Shown piece by piece: positions 37,547 to 45,651 of a stretch of 64,000 bases of DNA (its first letter is position 1; the number at the start of each line of letters is the position of its first letter). Source of the DNA: Candidatus Pelagibacter communis. Lineage in GTDB: Bacteria > Pseudomonadota > Alphaproteobacteria > Pelagibacterales > Pelagibacteraceae. The position numbers and the translations under genes are program-made. The DNA lies in contig NZ_CVSB01000049.1 in assembly GCF_001179845.1 (NCBI RefSeq), positions 1 to 64,000 on the forward strand, read 5' to 3'. Under the pieces are notes generated by a model. It searched no databases and was not told the origin of the DNA. It saw only the letters and a program-made list of their open reading frames with translations.

Positions 37547-38528
37547 TTGTTGAAGAAGATTGAAGTAAAATAAAATCTGTAATTAAATTTATTGAATTGT
37601 TAATATTTTTTTTAATTTGTAATTCAGCTTCACTTAATGCGTAGATCAGATCTTTGATATTATTTGGTTTCCATTTTTGAATTTGTTGTTTTGTAATTTC
37701 TTTTTCTTTCCAAAAAATTGGTGGTTTTGCTGATGAGATGGTTAAATCTATATTTTTGTTAGTTTCATAGGTTTTTGACAGTACCAACAACTTTTTGGCT
37801 TTTATAATAAAAGATCTAATAATCATAATGCAATCTTCATTACTAAAATTATTTTCATTTAAGATGCTTATTATCTTTTTTTTGTTTTGAGCAAGACAAT
37901 TATCAATAAGTTCAGATATACTGTGGTTTTCATTTAAATTGATCAGCTTTGATATGTTTTCACTATTAATTTTTTTTCCATTCTTGCCAAAATATTCTAT
38001 CTTTTGAAGCTCATTGATAAGAGCTTCTCTGTCTCCACTGCATTTGCTAACTATCAAGTTTACATTTGAAGGAGAAAGTGAAATCTTTTTATTATTTAAA
38101 AAGTTATAAGCTAATTTAGATAATGTTTGATCGTTGTCAGGATAAAAGGGGATACAAACTAATTTTTTGTCTTTTTCGAAAAAAGATCTTAATTTTGATC
38201 TTTTTTCTAAATTATCTGAGTTTAAAATAATTGTTGTGTTTTCAAGGTTTTTTAAAAGTAACGTTTCGATTACCTTTAAAATTTTGTCTGTAGTTCTTTT
38301 AATAACAATAAATTTTTCTTTTTCAAAAAGAGATTTGGTTAAAATATTTTCAATAAAATTATTTTCATTGTCCAAAACTTCCTTTTCTTCATAATTTTGA
38401 ACATCGTTTTTATCTTTAATCAAAATACTAAGAGCTTCATTTTTTAAACCCTCATTTTTTCCATAAAACAATATTAGTTGATTTATTTTTTTATTAATTT
38501 TATTTATTTCAAAAGATTTAAAAATCAT
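37536..38528 (-). CDS. holA: DNA polymerase III delta subunit
   Basis: Clamp-loader subunit that opens the beta ring. 330 residues with the weakly conserved delta pattern: FYGKNEGLKNEALSILIK at the start, LKNLENTTIILNSDNLEKRS, VSKCSGDREALINELQKIEY, and a C-terminal helical domain with PPIFWKEKEITKQQIQKW. Divergent, as usual for this subunit, but the neighbours lptE and leuS on the same strand (leuS-lptE-holA) are the standard context and support the call. Overlaps lptE by 4 bp. Confidence 0.9.
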   Translation of the reverse strand: MIFKSFEINKINKKINQLILFYGKNEGLKNEALSILIKDKNDVQNYEEKEVLDNENNFIENILTKSLFEKEKFIVIKRTTDKILKVIETLLLKNLENTTIILNSDNLEKRSKLRSFFEKDKKLVCIPFYPDNDQTLSKLAYNFLNNKKISLSPSNVNLIVSKCSGDREALINELQKIEYFGKNGKKINSENISKLINLNENHSISELIDNCLAQNKKKIISILNENNFSNEDCIMIIRSFIIKAKKLLVLSKTYETNKNIDLTISSAKPPIFWKEKEITKQQIQKWKPNNIKDLIYALSEAELQIKKNINNSINLITDFILLQSSSTTSN

Positions 38529-38977
38529 TTTAGATTTGTTAAATCAATTAAAATTTTTGATATCATTTTATTATAAATGTTTGATCTAATTTCACTTTCG
38601 TAGCTGTTTAATTCAAATTTTTTACTCAAGTTTTGGTAATTAAATTGTTCGTTGTATTCTTTTTTCGTAATTAGTTTATCTTTCTCATAAACTTCAATTT
38701 TCAGATTAATTTTTAAACCTAAAAGCAAAGGATCGCCTTTAGTGTCTTTTGATAGTATTAATTTTTTTTCAGACGTTAATAATTTTAATTCATATAAAAA
38801 AATATTATTTTTTTCATATGAATAATTCTCAAGTCTAGTAGCTAAAATCTTATTTGATCTATTTTCATTAAATTCTATAATTTTAATTCCAAAATTCTGA
38901 TTATTTTTTGAATAAATCGGTTTATAATCACATTGAGTAAACAATAGTAAAATAATAAATAAATAATATTTTTTCAT
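38525..38977 (-). CDS. lptE: LPS-assembly lipoprotein LptE-like
   Basis: 150-residue lipoprotein. Signal peptide with lipobox LLFTQC (Cys16) then DYKPIYS, the usual short LptE start. It would plug the LptD barrel that inserts LPS in the outer membrane. The primary sequence is poorly conserved; the call rests on the lipobox, length, and position between leuS and holA. Two base pairs separate it from the leuS stop. Confidence 0.8.
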   Translation of the reverse strand: MKKYYLFIILLLFTQCDYKPIYSKNNQNFGIKIIEFNENRSNKILATRLENYSYEKNNIFLYELKLLTSEKKLILSKDTKGDPLLLGLKINLKIEVYEKDKLITKKEYNEQFNYQNLSKKFELNSYESEIRSNIYNKMISKILIDLTNLK

Positions 38978-38979
38978 AA

Positions 38980-41538
38980 TTATAAAATTATTAAGTTCAT
39001 TAGTCTATTTTTAACAAATATAGTTTTTTTTATATCCATAGCACTATAATTTTTTATAAAATATGCTTCTTTAACAACTTTATCGTATACATCTTTTTCA
39101 GTTGAGTCAGTATTACTTTGAATAGTAAATCGTTTTTTGCCATTTATTTGTATTACTATCTCGACAATATCTTCTTGCAGGTATTTTTTATTGGCTTCTG
39201 GCCAGATAATCTTATTTTTAATATTTAACTCAGATAAACATTCTTGTGCAAAATGAGGTATGATTGGTGAAAGTAAAAATAATATATTTTTATAGTTTTC
39301 TCTAAGAGAGTCTTTTTTAATGAAATTATTTATTTCTTTTGAAAAATAATTATAAATTTCATGAAAATTTGCAATGATTACATTATAGTTAAATTTTTCT
39401 AAGTTGTTGGTAATCTTATGTGTCATTTGATTTGTGAATTTATTTAACTCTTCCGTCCTTTCATTTTTTTTATCTTCAATTTCTATTTCATCGTTTAAGA
39501 TTGCTTTTATTTTCTTATGAAGAGCCCATAATTTTTGTATAAATTTATATGAGGCAATCATACCTTCCTCTGACCACTGAACATCCTTTTCTGGAGGACT
39601 ATCAGATAATATAAATAATCTTACCGAATCTGCACCATACTGCTCAATTATTTTAGCTGGCTCAATTGTGTTTTTTTTTGATTTAGACATTGACTCTATT
39701 GGTCCAACTATAACTTTTTCATTTAAGTTATCTTTTTTAAAATAATTTTTACCATCATCTGATTTTACTTCATCAGGATGAAGCCAATTACCTTTTTGAT
39801 CTTTGTAAGTTTCATGACAAACCATTCCTTGAGTAAAAAGACCATCAAAAGGTTCTTTCATATCAAAGTTGTTATTTTTATAGGATATTGCTTTCACAAA
39901 AAATCGAGAATAAAGAAGATGTAAAATTGCATGTTCAACGCCACCTATATATTGGTCAACTGGCATCCAATATTTAACTTCCTCATTGTTAAATGGTACT
40001 TTTGAATTATCACTTGAGCAAAATCTTAAAAAATACCAAGAAGAATCTACAAATGTGTCTAATGTGTCTGTCTCACGAACACATTTTTTTCCATCTATTT
40101 CAATATTTTTCCATTTATCTTGATGATCTAGAGGGTTTCCTTGAACGTTAAGATCTACTCCATCCGGTAATTTCACTGGTAGTTGTTTTTCAGGTATTTT
40201 TAAAATTTGATTATTTTCATCATAGGCTATTGGTATTGGACAACCCCAATATCTTTGTCTTGAAATACCCCAATCTTTTAATCTAAAATTAATTTTTTTA
40301 TTTCCAAACTTTTTTTCTTCTAAAATTTTTATAGTTGTTGGAATAGACTCATCTGGAACTTTCAGTCCATCTAATTTTTGGGAGTTTATAAGTATACCAT
40401 TTTCAGTGTATGCCTTATTTTTTACTTTGAAATTTAAATCTTTATCTAATGGTCTCACGACTGTTTTGACTGGTAAATTATATTTTAAAGCAAAATCTAA
40501 ATCTCTTTGGTCGTGAGCCGGACATCCAAAAACAGCTCCAAAGCCGTAGTCCATTAAAACAAAATTTGCAAAATAAACTGGCACAGACAATGTTTCATCA
40601 AGTGGATTAATTGCATTTAGATTTGTTTTAAATCCCAATTTCTCGGCTTGTGCTATTGCTTCTTCTGTAGTTCCTGTTTTAGAACATTCTTCTTTAAATT
40701 TTAAAAATTCAGCATTTTTTTCATATAATTTTGATAATGGGTGATCTACGGAAACAGCAAGAAATGACATACCATAAAGGGTGTCAGGCCTAGTTGTATA
40801 ACATTTTATCTCATTAATATCTTGATTGTCTTTAATTTTAAAATTAATTTCACATCCAAAAGATTTTCCAATCCAATTTTTTTGCATTACCTTTACTTTG
40901 TTTGGCCAAAGTTCTAAATCATCTAAACTTCTTAAAAGGTCGTCAGAAAATTTTGAAATATTAAAAAACCACTGATTTAATTTTTTTCTTTCCACTTGAG
41001 CTCCTGATCTCCATCCCTTACCGTCGATTACTTGTTCATTTGCAAGTACTGTTTGATCAACTGGATCCCAATTGACATAATTTTCTTTACGATATACTAA
41101 GCCTTTATCATAAAATTCTAAAAATAATTTCTGCTGATGTTTGTAGTAATCAGACGAACAGGTTGATATCTCTTTATTCCAATCAATTGAAAGACCCAAC
41201 TTTTTAAGTTGTTTTTTCATATTTGAAATATTTTTTTCAGTCCAACTTTTAGGATCAAGATTATTTTGTTTCGCAGCATTTTCAGCTGGCATACCAAATG
41301 AATCCCAACCCATTGGGTGAAGGACATTGAAATTTTTCATCATTTTATACCGAGCAAGAACATCACCTATAGTGTAGTTCCTTACATGTCCCATGTGAAT
41401 ATTACCCGAGGGATAGGGAAACATTTCCAAACAATAGAATTTTTTTTTGTCTTTTTTTATTTCAGATTTGAAGGTTTGATTTTTATCCCAAAATTCTTGC
41501 CATTTTTTTTCAACTATTTTGAAATTATATCTTTCCAC
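38980..41538 (-). CDS. leuS: leucyl-tRNA synthetase
   Basis: Class I synthetase, 852 residues. HIGH motif as HMGH at 48-51 within [18 protein letters not shown], editing (CP1) domain with [16 protein letters not shown], and KMSKS motif as [20 protein letters not shown]. The catalytic tail [19 protein letters not shown] and anticodon domain follow. Heads the minus-strand run leuS-lptE-holA. The DUF3576 lipoprotein gene lies 18 bp upstream on the same strand. Confidence 0.99.
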   Translation of the reverse strand: MERYNFKIVEKKWQEFWDKNQTFKSEIKKDKKKFYCLEMFPYPSGNIHMGHVRNYTIGDVLARYKMMKNFNVLHPMGWDSFGMPAENAAKQNNLDPKSWTEKNISNMKKQLKKLGLSIDWNKEISTCSSDYYKHQQKLFLEFYDKGLVYRKENYVNWDPVDQTVLANEQVIDGKGWRSGAQVERKKLNQWFFNISKFSDDLLRSLDDLELWPNKVKVMQKNWIGKSFGCEINFKIKDNQDINEIKCYTTRPDTLYGMSFLAVSVDHPLSKLYEKNAEFLKFKEECSKTGTTEEAIAQAEKLGFKTNLNAINPLDETLSVPVYFANFVLMDYGFGAVFGCPAHDQRDLDFALKYNLPVKTVVRPLDKDLNFKVKNKAYTENGILINSQKLDGLKVPDESIPTTIKILEEKKFGNKKINFRLKDWGISRQRYWGCPIPIAYDENNQILKIPEKQLPVKLPDGVDLNVQGNPLDHQDKWKNIEIDGKKCVRETDTLDTFVDSSWYFLRFCSSDNSKVPFNNEEVKYWMPVDQYIGGVEHAILHLLYSRFFVKAISYKNNNFDMKEPFDGLFTQGMVCHETYKDQKGNWLHPDEVKSDDGKNYFKKDNLNEKVIVGPIESMSKSKKNTIEPAKIIEQYGADSVRLFILSDSPPEKDVQWSEEGMIASYKFIQKLWALHKKIKAILNDEIEIEDKKNERTEELNKFTNQMTHKITNNLEKFNYNVIIANFHEIYNYFSKEINNFIKKDSLRENYKNILFLLSPIIPHFAQECLSELNIKNKIIWPEANKKYLQEDIVEIVIQINGKKRFTIQSNTDSTEKDVYDKVVKEAYFIKNYSAMDIKKTIFVKNRLMNLIIL

Positions 41539-41556
41539 TTACGACTTTGATTTACA

Positions 41557-42114
41557 CTAATTTCTAAATTCTTTAACTCGGATTTCTCTACCTTTATTTT
41601 TCTTTTCAAAATCACTTGTTTTGTATTTTGCTGCTCTTTTCAGAATAGCAACTCTAAGTTCCTGGTCGATATCAGATTGGGATTGTATTACCTTACAATT
41701 TGATAAATTAGTACATTTTTTTTTAAACACTTTTATGCTTAGTGCATCTGATCTAACCTCGTTTGAAAGAAATTGAATTGTAATTTTAATTTCATCATTT
41801 GTGTTTTCTTCACCATACCAATCAGTAATTATTATGCCTCCACCATAATCTACAGAAAGCAAGGGCATAAAATCAATTACATCTAATGAAGCTCTCCATA
41901 AAGGATTTGCATTTGCAAACTCGAATTTTCCACCTTTACCCCCATTAAATCCACTCATTAATCTAAAACCTCTGCCTTCTTCCTGATTTTTTTTTACTCT
42001 TAACTCAGGTTGGGGAGGGTATTTCTTTGCATCTACAGGCCTATAAATCCCACAGGATACAAGTGTTTGAAAAACCATAAAATATATAGTAAATATACAG
42101 AATAATTTTTTCAT
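41557..42114 (-). CDS. DUF3576 lipoprotein
   Basis: 185 residues from the ATG at 42114 (MKKLFCIFTIYFMVFQTLVS then Cys). The lipobox LVSC predicts a lipid-anchored, probably outer-membrane protein. The mature part has NPLWRASLDVIDFMPLLSVD and GGGIIITDWYGEE, the characteristic blocks of DUF3576, a family found beside leuS in alphaproteobacteria and of unknown role. The frame extends 14 codons upstream to 42156, but a signal peptide must sit at the very start, so the internal ATG is preferred. Confidence 0.88.
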   Translation of the reverse strand: MKKLFCIFTIYFMVFQTLVSCGIYRPVDAKKYPPQPELRVKKNQEEGRGFRLMSGFNGGKGGKFEFANANPLWRASLDVIDFMPLLSVDYGGGIIITDWYGEENTNDEIKITIQFLSNEVRSDALSIKVFKKKCTNLSNCKVIQSQSDIDQELRVAILKRAAKYKTSDFEKKNKGREIRVKEFRN

Positions 42115-42195
42115 AGATATGTCAGAATTCTTATTAATTAGGGCTTTTAATATCATAAAATTGCATATTTATTATGAAAATAATCTATTCCAATA

Positions 42196-42221
42196 AAATT
42201 GTTGTATATATGCAACAATTT
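42196..42221. promoter_or_regulatory. 26-bp palindrome upstream of the porin gene
   Basis: The left arm AAATTGTTGTATA (42196-42208) and right arm TATGCAACAATTT (42209-42221) are reverse complements at 12 of 13 positions with no spacer. It lies 107 bp before the porin start. A dimeric repressor or activator site is the likely reading, but the regulator is unknown. A shorter inverted repeat, CACTTT/AAAGTG, lies at 42253-42274, and a 16-bp A/T palindrome at 42290-42305. Confidence 0.55.
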
Positions 42222-42327
42222 CGGTTTATTATTGATAAATAACATAATTTAACACTTTTAAACGTATGAAAGTGATAATTAAGGATCAATTATAATTAAT
42301 TATAAATAACAATAACAGGAGTCAATT

Positions 42328-43248
42328 ATGACAAACTTAAAAAAACTAGGATTAACTGCATTAGCAGGATCTTTAGTTGCTAGTACTGCGTACGCTGGAT
42401 CTTTAGACGTAGCAGGTGCTGCTAAAGTGTCTTACACAAGTGCAGATGAAACTGAAAGTGGTGGAAACCCATGGTCAATGACTAGAGATATTACTTTCTC
42501 TGGTTCAGGTGAAATGGACAATGGAATGACTATCAGCTACCACCAAATGTTAACTGCCGGTAGTTTCTCATCTTCAGGATTAAAACTTGATATGGGTGAT
42601 TCTGGTATGCTAACATTCGCAAACGGAACTTCTCAAGGTCAAGGTATTTCAGCTTACGAAGATAAAGTACCAACAGCTGCAGAGCAAGTATGGGATGATA
42701 TGGATGGTCAAGCTAATGGTGTACTAACTGGTAATAAGGTTAATAAAATCGGTTATGGTAACTCTTTAGGCGGAGCTAACTTTTCTGTAGATTACAACAA
42801 ACAAGAAGATGGTGGATCTGCTAAATCATTTGGTGTTGACATGTCTCCAGTAGACGGTGCAATGGTTTTCCTTGCAATGTCTGATGAATACGCTGGAAGT
42901 AACGCTTCAACTGACCAAACGACATTTGGTGGAACTTACACTGTAGGTGCTACTACACTTGGTCTTCAGTTAACATCTATAGATTTCTCTACAGCAAATG
43001 CTGATACAGATAGAACTCACATTGGTGCATCTTTTGCAGTAAATGAAGATTTATCGGTTTCATTCGGTATGTCTACTGTTGAGTTTGAAGATGGTTCAAA
43101 AACTGACCAAGAAGATTCAGGTTTCTCTGTTTCTTACACAATGGGATCTATGTCGTTAACAGCTGCAGCCAATGCATCTGACAACGTAGGTGGAACAAAT
43201 GGTACAGACGATACTCATAAAGAGGTTGGTCTTGCATTTTCATTCTAA
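42328..43248 (+). CDS. outer-membrane porin
   Basis: 306-residue beta-barrel protein. A signal peptide of 23 residues ends SLVASTAYA before GSLDVAG. The mature chain is rich in alternating polar/non-polar strands with Gly, Ser and Thr, and the protein ends in the strand EVGLAFSF with C-terminal Phe, the BAM signal. Glutamate/aspartate content suggests an acidic surface suited to seawater. It has a strong Shine-Dalgarno (AGGAG, 8 bp before ATG), a 213-bp upstream region with symmetric elements, and a strong terminator, all signs of high expression. Codon use is visibly less A/T-biased than its neighbours. Confidence 0.9.
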   Translation: MTNLKKLGLTALAGSLVASTAYAGSLDVAGAAKVSYTSADETESGGNPWSMTRDITFSGSGEMDNGMTISYHQMLTAGSFSSSGLKLDMGDSGMLTFANGTSQGQGISAYEDKVPTAAEQVWDDMDGQANGVLTGNKVNKIGYGNSLGGANFSVDYNKQEDGGSAKSFGVDMSPVDGAMVFLAMSDEYAGSNASTDQTTFGGTYTVGATTLGLQLTSIDFSTANADTDRTHIGASFAVNEDLSVSFGMSTVEFEDGSKTDQEDSGFSVSYTMGSMSLTAAANASDNVGGTNGTDDTHKEVGLAFSF

Positions 43249-43824
43249 TTAGATACTTATTAGATAATTTAAACGGCCTCCTTGTGGGGCCGTTTTTTTT
43301 TGGAAGTAAGAAATTCCAGCAAAACCTTTACAATTAATTAAACTTAATTTTTTTAAATTCTCATTTGTTATACCACCTAAAGCTATAACTTTTTTGTTAG
43401 TTAAATTTGTCAATAATTTAAATTTATTCAATCCCAAATAGTTTTTATTTTTTTTAAAAACTGAAGAGAAAAATAATATACTTACACCCTGTCTTTCTTT
43501 AATTTTAATTTCTTTATTGTTATGTGCAGATCCAATTAATAAAAAATTTTTACTCTTAGAATATGAAAGGTGATTTGTACTTTTGTTAAATGAAGGAATA
43601 TATGCTCCATCTAAATTCAGGTTTATTGCTAATTTAACATTATTTGACAAAAAGAATTTGTGACCTTTTTTTTTACAGTAATTTTTAAGTTTAATAATAG
43701 TTGATAAACTATCTTCTGCCTCATAATTTCTATAAATAATTCCTGTATTTAGTGTTTGTTTATCTATATTTTTTGTATCAAATTTATTAATAAAGTAATA
43801 TTTTCTAAAATTATTTATATGCAT
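43249..43824 (-). CDS. ThiE/TenI-like thiamine phosphate synthase-family protein
   Basis: 191 residues with a TenI/ThiE-type barrel pattern: GIIYRNYEAED, KFFLSNNVKLAINLNLDGAY (cf. NDR..LA....A.GVH in ThiE), LLIGSAHNNKEI, ILFFSSVFKKNKNYLG, and VIALGGITNENLKKL with the phosphate-binding GG. The catalytic motifs of true ThiE are weakened, so a different substrate or a partial role is possible. The start ATG abuts the start of the divergent YggS gene (shared ATGCAT), and the stop abuts the porin stop. Confidence 0.75.
   Translation of the reverse strand: MHINNFRKYYFINKFDTKNIDKQTLNTGIIYRNYEAEDSLSTIIKLKNYCKKKGHKFFLSNNVKLAINLNLDGAYIPSFNKSTNHLSYSKSKNFLLIGSAHNNKEIKIKERQGVSILFFSSVFKKNKNYLGLNKFKLLTNLTNKKVIALGGITNENLKKLSLINCKGFAGISYFQKKTAPQGGRLNYLISI
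43271..43301 (+). terminator. Rho-independent terminator of the porin gene
   Basis: Stem AAACGGCC (43271-43278) with GGCCGTTT (43288-43295), 9-nt loop, then a T-run to 43301. It lies inside the last codons of the convergent ThiE-like gene, so the same bases serve as hairpin and as coding sequence (KTAPQGGRLN on the other strand). Confidence 0.92.
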
Positions 43825-44478
43825 AGTACAGTAAAAAATTTATTAGATATACAAGACACTATAAAAGTTAAGTTAAACAAAATAAATATTAATAATTATC
43901 CAAAAATTATAGCAGTTTCCAAGACATTTAAAATTGATCAAATATCGCCTCTGATAGATTATGGGCATATAGATTTTGGTGAAAATAAAGTTCAGGAAGC
44001 TGTCGAAAAATGGACAGAAATAAAAAAAATAAATCCAGAATTACAACTACATATGATTGGAAAATTGCAGACCAATAAAGTTAAATTTGCTGTAAAATTA
44101 TTTGATTATATTCATTCGGTAGATAGTGAAAAGCTTGCAAAAAAAATTGCTGATGAACAAAATAAAATAAATAAAAATATAAAAATATTCTTGCAAGTTA
44201 ATATTGGTGATGAAAATCAAAAATCCGGAATTAACAAAAATGAGCTAAAAAGTCTAGTTAATTACTGCATAGAAATTAATTTAGATTTAATTGGCTTAAT
44301 GTGTATTCCGCCTGCTAACATTGATCCAGAAGTTTATTTTGAGGAGATGAAAAATCTAAACAAATCTCTTGGTTTAACTGAACTTAGCATGGGAATGTCT
44401 TCAGATTTCATTATCGCTGCCAAATATGAGTCAACATTTATCAGAGTTGGATCTAGTATTTTTGGTCAAAGATCCTAA
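43819..44478 (+). CDS. YggS-family PLP homeostasis protein
   Basis: Pyridoxal-phosphate-binding protein of the PLPBP/YggS family, which buffers PLP and affects amino-acid metabolism. About 219 residues from the ATG at 43819 (MHSTVKNLL). The PLP lysine is Lys35 in IIAVSKTFKIDQI. FGENKVQEAVEKW, LQLHMIGKLQTNKVKFAV, DYIHSVDSEKLA, LMCIPPAN and LSMGMSSDFIIAAKYESTFIRVGSS-type segments complete the pattern. Its ATG is directly back-to-back with that of the ThiE-like gene, so each promoter must lie within the other gene. It overlaps the L,D-transpeptidase gene by 4 bp at its end. Confidence 0.93.
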   Translation: MHSTVKNLLDIQDTIKVKLNKININNYPKIIAVSKTFKIDQISPLIDYGHIDFGENKVQEAVEKWTEIKKINPELQLHMIGKLQTNKVKFAVKLFDYIHSVDSEKLAKKIADEQNKINKNIKIFLQVNIGDENQKSGINKNELKSLVNYCIEINLDLIGLMCIPPANIDPEVYFEEMKNLNKSLGLTELSMGMSSDFIIAAKYESTFIRVGSSIFGQRS

Positions 44479-44969
44479 AAAATTTTTATTTTTGAATCTT
44501 TTTTTATTAATTTTAGCATAATTAAAAAATCATTTTCTTTTAAAGCAATGCATCCAGCAGTAGGCTTATAATTTTTGGTAAGATGAATAAAAATACAACT
44601 ACCCTTTCCATTGATAGGTTTTTTATAGTTGTATTTAATTGGAATTAATAAATCATATTTATTATCTTTTCTTTTTAATTTTTCGTGCCCAATTTTTTTT
44701 TCAATTTTAATAAGCTTGTTGTATTTTTGTGGAAAACTAATGTCATCACACCAACCCATATTTTTTTTTATTTTGATACATTTTAATAAAGTCAAAGGTT
44801 TTTTAACTCTATCTTCTCTAAAATAGAGATTTTCAATTTTAAAAGTACCTTTTGGTGTTTTTTTATCTCCTTCTATTTTGTTATCAGTTGAACCTTTCTC
44901 TCCAATGCAGCACTTAAATTTAAATTCATCTATTTGAAGAGTATGTTTATTTTTTACAAAAATTGTCAT
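44475..44969 (-). CDS. L,D-transpeptidase (YkuD) family protein
   Basis: 164-residue YkuD-domain protein. The catalytic His129 and Cys140 lie in HLTKNYKPTAGCIAL, and GDKKTPKGTFKIENLYF is the other family block. Such enzymes make 3-3 peptidoglycan cross-links or attach proteins to the wall. No signal peptide is visible, which is odd for a periplasmic activity but is seen in this short YkuD subgroup. A good Shine-Dalgarno (AGAGGTAGA) precedes the ATG. It diverges from an orphan regulator gene 12 bp away, which may control it. Confidence 0.85.
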   Translation of the reverse strand: MTIFVKNKHTLQIDEFKFKCCIGEKGSTDNKIEGDKKTPKGTFKIENLYFREDRVKKPLTLLKCIKIKKNMGWCDDISFPQKYNKLIKIEKKIGHEKLKRKDNKYDLLIPIKYNYKKPINGKGSCIFIHLTKNYKPTAGCIALKENDFLIMLKLIKKDSKIKIF

Positions 44970-44981
44970 ATTCTACCTCTA

Positions 44982-45545
44982 GTGAGCAGTCAGAATTTAA
45001 TAATATATAAGTTTACAAGATTATATCAAATCCTTGATGAAATTGGAGCAGATTTAAATTTTAATATTGAATTTGAAGATAGAGATGATGCTTTAAATGA
45101 AAGAGTTAAAAATTTTAATAATTATTTAATTATATCAAATAAAAAATACTCAGATATTCCCAATCAATTTGTTTTAGATAATTTACCAATTAATGTATTT
45201 AAATTAATTGAAAAGATAAATATTGAATTTTTAAAATTGCAATTTAACAGCCAATCTGAGGTGAAAATAAATAATTATATTATTGATCTAAATTCTAGAG
45301 AAATGTTAACAAAAAATACAAAGCTTAAGTTGACTGAAAAAGAAATAAATACAATTACTTATTTATCTAAATCAGACAAACCGGTTAGTGTTGTTGAGTT
45401 ACAAGAAAAAGTTTGGAGTTATCAATCTGATATAGAAACTCACACAGTTGAAACTCACATTTATCGACTAAGAAAAAAAATTTTAAATACATTTAATGAT
45501 GATAATTTCATAACTAGTGAGAAAAATGGCTATCAAATCAAATAA
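44982..45545 (+). CDS. orphan OmpR-type winged-helix regulator
   Basis: The C-terminal 95 residues are a Trans_reg_C winged helix: INNYIIDLNSREMLTKN, KLTEKEINTITYLSKS, VSVVELQEKVWSYQ, then recognition helix THTVETHIYRLRKKI and wing FITSEKNGYQIK. The N-terminal about 85 residues have receiver-like length but none of the usual acidic pocket, phosphoacceptor Asp or Lys, so control by phosphorylation is unlikely. No kinase gene is beside it. I start at GTG 44982, just outside the divergent transpeptidase gene; ATGs at 44934 and 44943 would add residues overlapping that gene. Ends 10 bp before the ArfA-like gene. Confidence 0.82.
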   Translation: MSSQNLIIYKFTRLYQILDEIGADLNFNIEFEDRDDALNERVKNFNNYLIISNKKYSDIPNQFVLDNLPINVFKLIEKINIEFLKLQFNSQSEVKINNYIIDLNSREMLTKNTKLKLTEKEINTITYLSKSDKPVSVVELQEKVWSYQSDIETHTVETHIYRLRKKILNTFNDDNFITSEKNGYQIK

Positions 45546-45555
45546 GAAAAATCCT

Positions 45556-45651
45556 ATGGCTAAGGACTTATTCACTAAAAAATATAAACCAAAAATAGTT
45601 AAACCAAAAAAAGGTAAGGGAAGCTTTAAAAGAAACAAAAATAAAATTTAA
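45556..45651 (+). CDS. arfA: ArfA-like alternative ribosome-rescue factor
   Basis: A 31-residue frame (MAKDLFTKKYKPKIVKPKKG and KGSFKRNKNKI). The KKGKGSFKRNK segment matches the ribosome-binding signature of ArfA (KKGKGSYxRK), and DLFTKKYKPKIVKP lines up with the DPLFRxRVxKxK stretch before it. ArfA recruits release factor to ribosomes stalled on mRNAs lacking a stop codon, as a backup to tmRNA. E. coli ArfA is longer, but the active truncated form ends soon after this motif, so a 31-residue version may be complete. It lies 10 bp after the regulator gene on the same strand and its stop overlaps the opposing kinase gene by 4 bp. No strong Shine-Dalgarno. Confidence 0.75.
   Translation: MAKDLFTKKYKPKIVKPKKGKGSFKRNKNKI

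Noticed and set aside
42290-42305. The 16-bp A/T-only palindrome before the porin as a firm operator
   Set aside because: Pure A/T palindromes are expected at some frequency in this base composition; kept only as part of a wider observation.
43756-43818. N-terminal extension of the YggS-type gene
   Set aside because: It adds hydrophobic residues before the normal YggS start and lies wholly inside the divergent ThiE-like gene.
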